DNA from: Bryobacteraceae bacterium
GTDB lineage: Bacteria > Acidobacteriota > Terriglobia > Bryobacterales > Bryobacteraceae
Assembly: GCA_030036985.1 (NCBI GenBank)
Contig: JASHSD010000433.1
Coordinates: 1 to 16,228 of the forward strand
Length of the DNA stretch: 16,228 bases
Direction of reading: 5' to 3'
Positions within the stretch are counted from its first letter, which is position 1. The number at the start of each line of letters is the position of its first letter. A program made the position numbers and the translations under genes. Shown one piece after another: positions 6,727 through 13,424 of the stretch. The notes beneath the pieces are model-generated. The model did not search any database. It was not told where the DNA came from and saw only the letters and a list, made by a program, of their open reading frames with translations.

Positions 6727-8001
6727 ATGATTCCCGTTCGAAAGTACCTCGCCGCAGCCGCGTTTCTGACCCTCGCCGCCCTGCCTTTGACCGCCGCCGG
6801 CCCGGACAAGAAGCTCGTCTGCGATGCCGATAACGGCGGCATCAAACTTCCCGAAGGTTTCTGCGCCATCGTTTCCATCGACAACATCGGCACGGCTCGC
6901 CATCTGGCGGTCGCTCCCAATGGCGACGTTTACGTCGGACTGCAGGGCACGGGCGCGAAGGGCGGCGTGGTCGCGCTGCGCGACACCAACGGCGACGGCA
7001 AGTTCGAAGTCAAGGAACGCTTCGGCACAGAGAGCGTCACTGGCATCGGGCTGCACGAGGGCTACCTCTACATCGCCACACCCGTGAGCGTCAAGCGCTG
7101 GAAAATGACTCCCGGCAAGCTCACCCCGACCGGCGATCCCGAAACCGTTGTCGGCGGCATTCCCATGGAGCGCGAACACGAGGATAAGGGCCTTACGTTC
7201 GACGGCAAAGGATATCTCTACATCAATATCGGCGCGCCTTCGAACGCATGCCAGTCGAAAGACCGGGCGCCCAAAGTGGCGGGGCAGGACCCCTGCCCCA
7301 TTCTGGAAAAACACGGCGGCATCTGGAGATTCTCCGACCACCGGTTGAATCAGACCCTCGACGACGGCACGCGTTTCGCCACGGGTCTGCGTCAGATGCC
7401 GGCCATCACCTGGCACGATGGCGCCGTGTGGATCGCCATGAACAATCGCGACCAGCTCGACACCCTCTGGGGCACGACCTTCACTGCGAAGGAAAACGCG
7501 GAACGCCCCGCCGAGCCGCTCGATCGCGCGGTGCAGGGTTCCAACTTCGGCTGGCCCTACTGCTTCTGGGATTACGAGCAGATGAAGTTTTTCACCAATC
7601 CGGAGTACGGCGGCGATGGCAAAAAGTCCGATCGCTGTTCTTCCTTCACGCCGCCCGTAGCGGCCTTCCCCGCGCACTGGGCGCCGGTCGACATCATGTT
7701 CTACTCGGGGTCGCAGTTCCCTTCGAAGTACAAAGGAGGCGCGTTCATCGCCTTTCACGGTTCTTGGAATCGCGCTCCGCTGCCGCAGGCCGGCGGCAAC
7801 GTGACCTTCCAGCCGATCGAGAAGGATAAAGCGTCGGGCAAATTCGAAATCTTCGCCAACGGTTTCGCCGGAACCGACAATCTGAAGAATCCCGGCATGG
7901 CCGTCGCCCGCCCGGATGGCGTCGCCCAGGCGCCCGACGGCTCACTCTACATCACGGACAGCCAGAAGGGCAAAATCTGGCGCGTGATTTACAAGAAGTA
8001 G
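6727..8001 (+). CDS. Exported PQQ-dependent sugar (L-sorbosone-type) dehydrogenase-like protein
   Basis: A 424-residue protein with a Sec signal peptide (MIPVRKYLAAAAFLTLAALP, cleavage near AAG) and then a six-bladed beta-propeller of the glucose/sorbosone dehydrogenase family. Repeated blade strands include HLAVAPNGDVYVGLQG, LTFDGKGYLYINIGAPSNAC, GLRQMPAITWHDGAVWIAMN, GSNFGWPYCFWDYEQMKF, FIAFHGSWNRAPL and GVAQAPDGSLYITDSQKGKI. The G-x-NFGWP and FHGSWNR blocks are family hallmarks. Members oxidise sugars or related aldehydes in the periplasm using PQQ; the substrate cannot be read from sequence. No CxxCH haem motif is present, so electrons must pass to another carrier. ATG 6727 follows a weak GAGAA. 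The next gene begins two bases after the stop. Confidence 0.85.
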   Translation: MIPVRKYLAAAAFLTLAALPLTAAGPDKKLVCDADNGGIKLPEGFCAIVSIDNIGTARHLAVAPNGDVYVGLQGTGAKGGVVALRDTNGDGKFEVKERFGTESVTGIGLHEGYLYIATPVSVKRWKMTPGKLTPTGDPETVVGGIPMEREHEDKGLTFDGKGYLYINIGAPSNACQSKDRAPKVAGQDPCPILEKHGGIWRFSDHRLNQTLDDGTRFATGLRQMPAITWHDGAVWIAMNNRDQLDTLWGTTFTAKENAERPAEPLDRAVQGSNFGWPYCFWDYEQMKFFTNPEYGGDGKKSDRCSSFTPPVAAFPAHWAPVDIMFYSGSQFPSKYKGGAFIAFHGSWNRAPLPQAGGNVTFQPIEKDKASGKFEIFANGFAGTDNLKNPGMAVARPDGVAQAPDGSLYITDSQKGKIWRVIYKK

Positions 8002-8003
8002 GG

Positions 8004-8384
8004 GTGCGGTTCGCGGCTTTATTCGCGGCGCTGCTGTTTTCCGCCGCGCCGCCTCTCTTCGCCCACCATTCGGCCGCGGCCGAGTACGTAGCTGAAATCA
8101 CGATCCTGAAAGCGACCGTCGTCCGCGTCGATTGGATGAACCCGCACGTGTGGTTTTTCCTCGACGTATCCAACGCCAACGGTACGGTGACTCACTGGGA
8201 ATGCGAAGGCAGTTCCCCCAACGGGCTGCTCAGCAATGGCTGGAGGAAGGATTCGCTGAAACCGGGCGACCGCGTGACGGTCGAATGCTCCAAAGCCAAG
8301 GACCGCCCGGATGTTTGTAAAATCCGCGCCGTGACCCTGGCTGACGGCAGGCGCCTGGCGATGGGTTCAACCGCGCCGAATTAG
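8004..8384 (+). CDS. Exported DUF6152-type small protein
   Basis: This 126-residue protein has a signal peptide (VRFAALFAALLFSAAPPLFA) directly followed by the HHS motif that begins the mature part of DUF6152 proteins. The family pattern then follows: ITILKATVVRVDWMNPHVWF, a W-E-C-E-G block after THW, and GWRKDSLKPGDRVTVEC. The family is small, beta-rich and of unknown role, often found near periplasmic dehydrogenases in Acidobacteria. The start is GTG at 8004, with AGTAGGG from the end of the upstream gene as ribosome binding site. The two-base spacing implies co-translation with the dehydrogenase, suggesting an accessory role (inference). The HH and NPH histidines could bind a metal. Confidence 0.8.
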   Translation: MRFAALFAALLFSAAPPLFAHHSAAAEYVAEITILKATVVRVDWMNPHVWFFLDVSNANGTVTHWECEGSSPNGLLSNGWRKDSLKPGDRVTVECSKAKDRPDVCKIRAVTLADGRRLAMGSTAPN

Positions 8385-8395
8385 TGGCGCGCGCA

Positions 8396-8467
8396 ATCCG
8401 CAGCCGCCAAAAGCCCATTCCGAGTCGCCAGACGCCATTCCGAGCCGCCAGACGCCATTCCGAGCCG
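8396..8467. repeat. About 3.6 copies of a 20-bp tandem repeat
   Basis: The unit CATTCCGAGCCGCCAGACGC occurs at 8436-8455, with one change at 8416-8435, degenerate at 8396-8415, and cut off after 12 bases at 8456-8467 where it runs into the dispersed repeat. It fills most of the gap between two convergent genes. Confidence 0.85.
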
Positions 8468-8523
8468 CGCGCGCAAGCAAGCGGTTTTTGAAAAAGGATT
8501 GGTTATTCGGTGACACGTCCTTA
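8459..8523. repeat. Dispersed repeat of about 65 bp, copy A
   Basis: It begins TCCGAGCCGCGCGCGCAAGC and continues through AAGCGGTTTTT, GGTTATTC and GACACGTCCTTA. Copy B is at 13023-13088 with a one-base indel and a handful of substitutions. Copy A contains the TAA stop codon (complement of 8521-8523) of the minus-strand hydroxylase gene. Confidence 0.85.
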
Positions 8524-10048
8524 CCTCGTCAACAAGAGCCCAGGGTACTTTTTTAATTCCGCCAGATTCTTCCATAAGCCCACCCAGCCGACATATCCGT
8601 CGGGACGCACCATTACATATTCGCCCTGCCCGCCGCCATATGCCGCGGCAAGGTGGCCGAAGACATCCACAAACAAGTCGGCCTTTGAGGGCTCTGCTGG
8701 CGGCGTGCGTCTCACGTCAACTTGCTTCACACCACCCGGGGCGTTCCCCCATGCTTCGCTGTCGTTGCCGAATAACCGCAATAAAGTGAAATGTGGCCCG
8801 CGGAAAAGATCGAAGAGCCGAATCGGTTTGCCGGCGGCATCCAATCCCGGCGCATCCGGAGCGCGATCGCCCGAAGAAAGGTTCAACCGGACATCCCCTG
8901 CGCGCGCTCAGCGACATCTCCCGATACGTAATTCCAAGCTGAAGCGTCACGGCGTCCCGGCGGATCGCCCCCTCGTCGTCCGCCGTGATCTGCCTGTACA
9001 GCTTCGTACTGAGGCCGAGGACGTTCGCAGCCACCGGCAGCCGCTCCTCTTCATACGTGTCGAGCAGCGCGTCCGGGGCGCCCGTCAAAACACGTTGGAG
9101 TTTCCATCCCAGGTTGTAAGCGTCCTGTATCCCGGTATTCATGCCCTGTCCGCCCGCCGGCGAGTGAACATGAGCCGCGTCTCCGGCAAGAAATATCCGT
9201 CCGATCCGGTACCGCGCCGCCATCCTGACATTGACCCGGTACAGCGAGAGCCACGGCGCATCCGTCAGTTTGATATCCATGCCGCCGGTTCGCTCATTCA
9301 CCCACTGTTGAAACAGTTCAAGCGACGGCTCCGGTTCGAATCCGGGAGGAGCCTGCGCCTGAAGCTGAAAGGTGTCCGTCGACGGCAGAGGACAGAGCGC
9401 CAGCCAGCCGTCCGGATGATTCGGCCACGAGTGCCATGCCTCCCTGTCCAGTCCGCGCAGGCGCACATCGCCCACGTACATGCGCTCGTCCTTCCAGGTC
9501 TCTCCCTCGAAAGGAACCTGAAGAGCCTTGCGCACGAAGCTCCTGCCGCCGTCCGCGGCTGCGAGATAACGGCAACACACACGCTCTTCGCCGTCATCGC
9601 TTCGCAGAGTCGCGGTGACGCTGCCCTCGTCCTGCTCGATGCCGGTGAGCTCCGTGCCGAACTCAACCCGTCCCCCGTGCCTTTCCAAAAGTTCGCGCAG
9701 CGCCTCCTCGACGCGCCATTGCGGCGTAATCAGCGGACTCGCATAGGGCACGTTCGGTGTAGGATAGCGGCCTTCGTGAATATCCTTTTCTCCGAGCACC
9801 TTCGATCCGTCATACCCGCGAAAAGGGATGTGAAACTTTCCATTTGCCAGTATTTGCCCGGCGATTCCGAAGTCATCCATCACCTCAAGGCTTCGAGGCT
9901 GGAGTCCCTTGCCCTTCGATCCGATGAAGTATGTTCGGGCCTTGTCAACGATCCGGAATTGCACGCCGCGACGCGCAAGATCGCATGCCAACGCCAATCC
10001 GGTCGGCCCGCTGCCGACAATCAACACCTGCGCGTCTGTGTTCGTCAT
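8521..10048 (-). CDS. FAD-dependent aromatic-ring monooxygenase with a frameshift near 8900
   Basis: The N-terminal frame (10048 to about 8900) has the FAD dinucleotide motif LIVGSGPTGLALACDLARRG (GSGPTG at 12-17), the DG motif at 166-167 (AAADGGRSFVRKAL) and the second FAD motif RIFLAGDAAHVHSPAGGQGM at 284-303. These mark class A flavoprotein hydroxylases that use NAD(P)H and O2 to hydroxylate aromatic compounds. The C-terminal thioredoxin-like domain of the MhpA/PgaE type is in another frame (8521-8886): LSSGDRAPDAPGLDAAG, FTLLRLFG, EYVMVRPDGYVGWVG. Joined, they give about 509 residues, the normal family length. The switch lies near residue 382, where the minus strand reads AGCGCGCGCAGGGG, and needs one extra or two missing bases. 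It is either a real mutation or a sequencing error. The start ATG 10048 follows GAGGA closely. The substrate is unknown. Confidence 0.85.
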
Positions 10049-10164
10049 GTCCTCAGGGTAACTTTTGCGTGCCGCGTCCCTGGTTCCTTCGGACGCCGGG
10101 CACTTTTATCGGTGCGATCCGCCGTGAACGGAATATTGGGGCTGCGTCCTGAGTTCCTAATTTT

Positions 10165-10198
10165 GGACACGCGACTTTAGTCGCGTCCACAGACTAAA
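10165..10198. repeat. Palindromic repeat (overlapping alternative hairpins)
   Basis: CGCGACT-TT-AGTCGCG at 10170-10185 is a perfect 7-bp stem, extended by GGA/TCC with a bulge. The right arm can instead pair differently: TTTAGTC (10176-10182) with GACTAAA (10192-10198). Dispersed hairpins of this appearance are common between genes in Acidobacteria (recollection). It abuts the EF-hand remnant. Confidence 0.75.
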
Positions 10199-10210
10199 GC
10201 CTTGCGTCAG

Positions 10211-10306
10211 TTACTTGAAGTCCGGCTTCCCACCCTTGTTCTTGTCGAGCTTGTCGAACTCGGCTTCCATGAGGCGCATGAATTCGGCTTTGGTGACTTT
10301 CTCCAT
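10211..10306 (-). pseudogene. EF-hand protein remnant ending in a nonsense codon
   Basis: The 31-codon frame reads MEKVTKAEFMRLMEAEFDKL then DKNKGGKPDFK and TAA. The helix and the loop D-K-N-K-G-G-K-P-D-F-K fit the last calcium-binding EF-hand of small acidobacterial EF-hand proteins. The stop falls on loop position 12, where the metal-binding Glu should be (TAA in place of GAA), and the next codons LTQ continue the expected family sequence before running into the palindromic repeat. No earlier EF-hand is visible upstream; a TAG lies a few codons before the ATG. This is a decayed 3' fragment rather than a working gene. Confidence 0.55.
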
Positions 10307-10410
10307 CAGGACCAGAAGCTACGGTGTCCCGCAGCCCGGCCGCAGCCGGATCCAGCTTGGGTGATACAGCCCGGATTCCCGCCAGGCCCGCACTACCGCC
10401 GCGGCAACCA

Positions 10411-10430
10411 GCACAGGCCTCAGCCTGTGA
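10411..10430. repeat. Hairpin with a CTCA loop
   Basis: Stem CACAGGC (10412-10418), loop CTCA, stem GCCTGTG (10423-10429), a perfect 7-bp palindrome. The loop matches that of the hairpins at 11757-11778. The rest of 10320-10622 holds no supported gene. Confidence 0.7.
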
Positions 10431-10622
10431 TCCCTCTCTACCAATCTGCGGCGGTTCGTATCGCCGAAGCCGGCAGCGCGCGATGCGGAATCCGGAACGC
10501 ATCCGTAATCCTCTCCTCGGCATTCGGACACGGCATCACGCGGCAACTGTGCCGTTCGTGATAGAGCGGATTCACAATATACACGGAAATGATCGGAGCG
10601 ACACAAAAATCTATTAATCGGG

Positions 10623-11423
10623 TTATCCCCTCTTCACCACGATATGGACCCAGAAAACACCGAGGTTGTCGTTGTAAAACAAATTCGGATTCTCGGGGTC
10701 GCTGTCTTGGACGTCGTTCACGGTAAACCAAATCCATCCGCTGTTCGACGGGGCAAAATCCCCGCGCGCCCGGCCCACCTCGAACACCTCGCCGCGTTGC
10801 GGCTGTGTTTCCTCTTCATGGATCGCGGCCACCAGACTTCCCGCGTTCTGTTCGGGCATCAGATAGCGTTTGCGCCGGCTTCGGAAACTCGGCTCAAAAA
10901 GCGCGAGATCGAATCCCTCGGGGCCGACCCAGGGACGATTGAGAATCAGCGTCTTTTTTTGCTTCTCAGTAAAAAAATCCTCGGGCACGCGGGATTCCGT
11001 CGGGTCGCCCTGCCTGATTCCCTGCGCCTTGGCGATTTCGTCCTCATACTGTTGGCGTAAATGGACCACGTTAACGACTTCGTTGATATCTATGCAGATC
11101 TTTCCGTCCGCGGTGAAGGAGACTTTATCGCCGGGGCGTACGTGAATCGATATCTTCTGCCACCCTTGCGGCGTCACAAGGGCCACCGTTTCCTCCGTCC
11201 CCGCTTTGCTGTCGATCGCCTGGAAAAGGATGTGCGAATCGGAGCCGCCGAGACTGACTTCCCGCGCCGAGACTGAAAACAACCGCGTAAAGACAAACAT
11301 CACGAGGAGCGCCAGTCCACATAGGGAAACGAGAAGACCGAACAGCGCTCCCCACCGGCGCGGATTCGCGAGAATACCATCGAGTACATCACCGATTGTC
11401 TTGCCTTGATCCTGGTCGGGCAT
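10623..11423 (-). CDS. Membrane-anchored protein with a LecA (PA-IL)-like lectin domain
   Basis: A 266-residue protein with a short cytoplasmic start, one membrane helix at about 25-47 (ALFGLLVSLCGLALLVMFVF) and an outside domain to the C-terminus. The outside part has ISIHVRPGDKVSFTADGKIC at 91-110, then a long insert, then GWIWFTVNDVQDSD at 229-242 and YNDNLGVFWVHIVV at 250-263. These resemble the strand order and calcium site of the Pseudomonas galactose lectin PA-IL, where an Asp in an 'NDV' turn and an Asn pair in 'YGNNSG' bind calcium; here the candidates are Asp237 and 251-253. This suggests a surface carbohydrate-binding or Ca-dependent domain (inference from a short motif). The start ATG 11423 has no strong ribosome binding site. 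It stands alone with repeats on both sides. Confidence 0.7.
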   Translation of the reverse strand: MPDQDQGKTIGDVLDGILANPRRWGALFGLLVSLCGLALLVMFVFTRLFSVSAREVSLGGSDSHILFQAIDSKAGTEETVALVTPQGWQKISIHVRPGDKVSFTADGKICIDINEVVNVVHLRQQYEDEIAKAQGIRQGDPTESRVPEDFFTEKQKKTLILNRPWVGPEGFDLALFEPSFRSRRKRYLMPEQNAGSLVAAIHEEETQPQRGEVFEVGRARGDFAPSNSGWIWFTVNDVQDSDPENPNLFYNDNLGVFWVHIVVKRG

Positions 11424-11507
11424 CTTAATTCAGAAGTCTACACTTGAAACCATGAGATTGAAAACGGGTGCGCGACATAAAAGTGGAACCTCGAAAATTG
11501 GATCCGT

Positions 11508-11546
11508 ACTGAGCCGCGACCCAACTGAGCCGCGACCGTGAGGGAG
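11508..11546. repeat. GAGCCGCGAC repeat, one and a half copies
   Basis: ACTGAGCCGCGAC occurs at 11508-11520 and again at 11524-11536, 16 bp apart. The second copy continues CGTGAGGGAG to 11546. The 20-bp core GAGCCGCGACCGTGAGGGAG reappears, inverted and diverged, at 12993-13012. Confidence 0.75.
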
Positions 11547-11704
11547 CGCAAAGGGCGCCGTTCCGCGCCGCAATACAACGGAGCAACTCGCTGTTCCTGC
11601 GGCGCGGACGCGACCCGTTTTGCGCGTGTTCCTCAGAAGCGGTCTCGGGGAGTCAGGTCGCGGTTCAGCTTGGCGCATTCCTGCGCTGGTCTCCTGTCCC
11701 GGTT

Positions 11705-11721
11705 CATTGTTGACAACAATG
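11705..11721. repeat. Perfect 17-bp palindrome
   Basis: CATTGTTG-A-CAACAATG, two 8-bp arms around one base. CAATG of its right arm can also pair with CATTG at 11729-11733. It directly precedes the two-hairpin element. Protein-binding site or repeat part; not resolvable from sequence. Confidence 0.6.
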
Positions 11722-11732
11722 CCGACGTCATT

Positions 11733-11781
11733 GTGGCGCAAGCACTCGTGCTTGCCGCGCCGAGACTCATCTCGGCGCTTG
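11733..11781. repeat. Two-hairpin repeat element, copy 1
   Basis: Flank GTGGCGCA (11733-11740) leads into hairpin 1: stem GCAAGCAC (11738-11745), TC, stem GTGCTTGC (11748-11755). Linker TGCCG (11753-11757) leads into hairpin 2: stem GCGCCGAGA (11757-11765), CTCA, stem TCTCGGCGC (11770-11778). The end flank is CTTG (11778-11781). The same flanks, linker and spacing occur at 13167-13214 with different stems. Confidence 0.85.
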
Positions 11782-11909
11782 CCTTACCGTAAAACGTTAC
11801 GTGGGACCGGACACTGGGATTCACTACTTTCGCGAATCATCACTTCCATGTCGCGCACCCATTGAAAGCCGCCCGGCGCGTCGAACGGCGACATGGCCGT
11901 GCTGCTGTT

Positions 11910-12956
11910 TCAGTAGCCCAGTTGCCGCAATCCCCACTGCGCGTGCTCGGCTACAAGCGCATCGGGGTTTGCAGCCAGCTTCACGAGCGCGTCGCGGAAT
12001 CTTTCGAGCCTCGCATTCCCCATCGCGACCGCGACGTTGCGTAGGAAGCCCCGATACTTCGCGCGCGACACCGGCGTATCCCGAAACAGCGCGCGAAACT
12101 CCGCCTCGCCCAACGCGGCCAATCGCTCCAACGACGGCGCGAACTCACCAGGCCGAAACTCGCCTCCCGCGGCCTCCACCGCCCGCCGATTCCACGGACA
12201 GACATCCTGGCAGATATCGCACCCGAAAACATTCGAACCCATTCCCGACCGATGCGCTTCGGGAATGGAAGACCGCAGTTCGATCGTAAGATACGAAATG
12301 CAAAGCCGGGCATCGATTTCGAACCGGCCGTCGGGCGAAGGCACGATCGCGTCGGTGGGACACGCCTCGATGCATCGCGCACACGTGCCGCAGCGATCCG
12401 GCGGCGGCGCGTCCGGCTCCAGATCCATCGTGGTCAGCAGTTCGCCCAGAAAAAACCACGACCCCAGGTTCTGATTGATCAGGCAGGTATTCTTACCGAT
12501 CCACCCGAGTCCCGCCGCGCGCGCCAGCGACCGCTCCAGCAGCGGTGCCGTATCCACGCAGACTCGCCATTCGAAATCGGCGCACTCGCGTAGCTTTCGC
12601 GCAAACGACTCCAACCGCCAGCGCAGGACGTGGTGGTAATCTTCGCCCCACGCGTAACGCGAAATCCATGCGCGTTCGATATCGGAGAATTCAGTCGAGA
12701 GCGGCTCCGGACCGTTGTAAACAAGCCCCGCGCAGATGATCGACCGCACCCCGGGCAGCAGGCTTTCCGGGTCGCCGCGCATCTCGGCGCGATGGTCGGT
12801 GAGGTAGCGCATCTCGCCGGCGAGCCCGCGATCAGCCCAGTTGCGAAACCGTGCGAAATCCGGGACGGGATGCACCCCGGCCACGCCGACGAGATCGAAC
12901 CCACACTCGACGGCGACCTCATGCACGAGCTTGCTGTCGATCGCTTTTTCCGTCAA
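11910..12956 (-). CDS. queG: Epoxyqueuosine reductase QueG
   Basis: This 348-residue enzyme carries out the last step of queuosine synthesis, reducing epoxyqueuosine at the wobble base of GUN-anticodon tRNAs in the cytosol, using cobalamin and two 4Fe-4S clusters. The catalytic Asp is probably Asp135 in CVDTAPLLERSLA. The QueG-specific AGLGWIGKNTCLI follows. The ferredoxin cysteines are C189, C192, C195 and C199 (RCGTCARCIEACPTDAI) together with C219, C246, C249 and C253 (FGCDICQDVCPWNR). The C-terminus is HEAT-like (ALVKLAANPDALVAEHAQWG). Length and motif order are normal and the gene appears intact. The start is TTG at 12956, seven bases after AGGTG. No other queuosine gene is nearby. Confidence 0.93.
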   Translation of the reverse strand: MTEKAIDSKLVHEVAVECGFDLVGVAGVHPVPDFARFRNWADRGLAGEMRYLTDHRAEMRGDPESLLPGVRSIICAGLVYNGPEPLSTEFSDIERAWISRYAWGEDYHHVLRWRLESFARKLRECADFEWRVCVDTAPLLERSLARAAGLGWIGKNTCLINQNLGSWFFLGELLTTMDLEPDAPPPDRCGTCARCIEACPTDAIVPSPDGRFEIDARLCISYLTIELRSSIPEAHRSGMGSNVFGCDICQDVCPWNRRAVEAAGGEFRPGEFAPSLERLAALGEAEFRALFRDTPVSRAKYRGFLRNVAVAMGNARLERFRDALVKLAANPDALVAEHAQWGLRQLGY

Positions 12957-12992
12957 CGTTCAGCACCTGTCGCAGAATAACCCGTTCAACAA

Positions 12993-13041
12993 CTCCCTTG
13001 CGCTCGCGGCTCAGAAGCCCGCTCCGAGCCGCGCGCGCAAG
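12993..13041. repeat. Inverted repeat forming a 16-bp hairpin
   Basis: CTTGCGCTCGCGGCTC (12997-13012) pairs with GAGCCGCGCGCGCAAG (13026-13041) with one mismatch and a 13-base loop. The left arm, extended to 12993, is an inverted relative of the GAGCCGCGAC repeat at 11527. The right arm is the start of the 65-bp dispersed repeat. The arrangement resembles paired REP sequences. Confidence 0.75.
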
Positions 13042-13088
13042 CAAGCGGTTTTTCGCAAACGGACTGGTTATTCAGCGACACGTCCTTA
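13023..13088. repeat. Dispersed repeat of about 65 bp, copy B
   Basis: It matches copy A at 8459-8523 from TCCGAGCCGCGCGCGCAAGC to GACACGTCCTTA in the same orientation. The main differences follow the TTTTT run (CGCAAACGG here, GAAAAAGG in copy A). No coding capacity; it may be a small non-autonomous element. Confidence 0.85.
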
Positions 13089-13166
13089 GTATCCATCGCC
13101 GGATCAAACCCACCGTCTTTCAGATGGTCAGCTTTCAGCAGATTCCACCTTTGCTTTCGTCCCCTC

Positions 13167-13214
13167 GTGGCGCAGACTCTCAGTCTGCCGTGCCCGGACT
13201 CTTCCGGGCACTTG
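13167..13214. repeat. Two-hairpin repeat element, copy 2
   Basis: Flank GTGGCGCA (13167-13174); hairpin 1 stem GCAGACT (13172-13178), CTC, stem AGTCTGC (13182-13188); linker TGCCG (13186-13190); hairpin 2 stem GTGCCCGGA (13190-13198), CTCT, stem TCCGGGCAC (13203-13211); end flank CTTG (13211-13214). Flanks and linker are identical to copy 1 and linker-to-end spacing is the same (25), while both stems differ. Confidence 0.85.
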
Positions 13215-13424
13215 TGGTGGGGCGAAGCAGGACCGCGCGACGCAGATAGTCGGTTCCGCTCGCGGCGTGTCAGTTCCCGAGACGCCTGAACAGCGCCGAT
13301 GGATCGAGAATTATTCAGACCTCTTCTGAAAGCGCAACGCTTTTTTTCCGCGGCGTTTGTGCTGCCCGACACGAACATCAATCGGCGCGCGGGTTTCTCA
13401 AAACCACACACCCGCGGGCGGGTT

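Larger units (their letters stand above)
11424..11909. other. Gene-free stretch rich in palindromic repeats
   Basis: This gap between two minus-strand genes has no supported gene. It holds a tandem and dispersed GAGCCGCGAC repeat (11508-11546), an inverted copy of its core at 11656-11668 (GGTCGCGGTTCAG), a perfect palindrome at 11705-11721 and the two-hairpin element at 11733-11781. Open frames across it are translations of these repeats. Confidence 0.6.
12957..13424. other. Divergent intergenic stretch filled with repeats
   Basis: The gap between queG (minus) and the sulfotransferase-like gene (plus) holds an inverted repeat (12993-13041), copy B of the 65-bp repeat and the second two-hairpin element. 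The sulfotransferase frame is open back to ATG 13299, but that extra 42-residue part shows no domain. No clear promoter is recognisable. Confidence 0.55.

Noticed and set aside
6466..7758. Minus-strand frame of 430 codons
   Set aside because: Antisense to the dehydrogenase-like gene; no domain or ribosome binding site.
8510..10180. Long plus-strand frame of 556 codons
   Set aside because: It is antisense to the FAD hydroxylase, whose motifs are unmistakable; its Arg/Pro/Ser-rich composition is what a GC-rich gene gives in reverse.
11538..11792. Plus-strand frame of 84 codons
   Set aside because: It is a read-through of palindromic repeats; frames of this kind recur wherever such repeats occur.
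13023..13060. Rho-independent terminator (hairpin with a TTTTT run)
   Set aside because: The run follows the 65-bp repeat in both copies; in copy B it lies between divergent genes, where no terminator would be expected.
10411..13214. CRISPR array
   Set aside because: The palindromes are few, irregularly spaced and differ in stem sequence; there are no spacers of even length and no cas genes.
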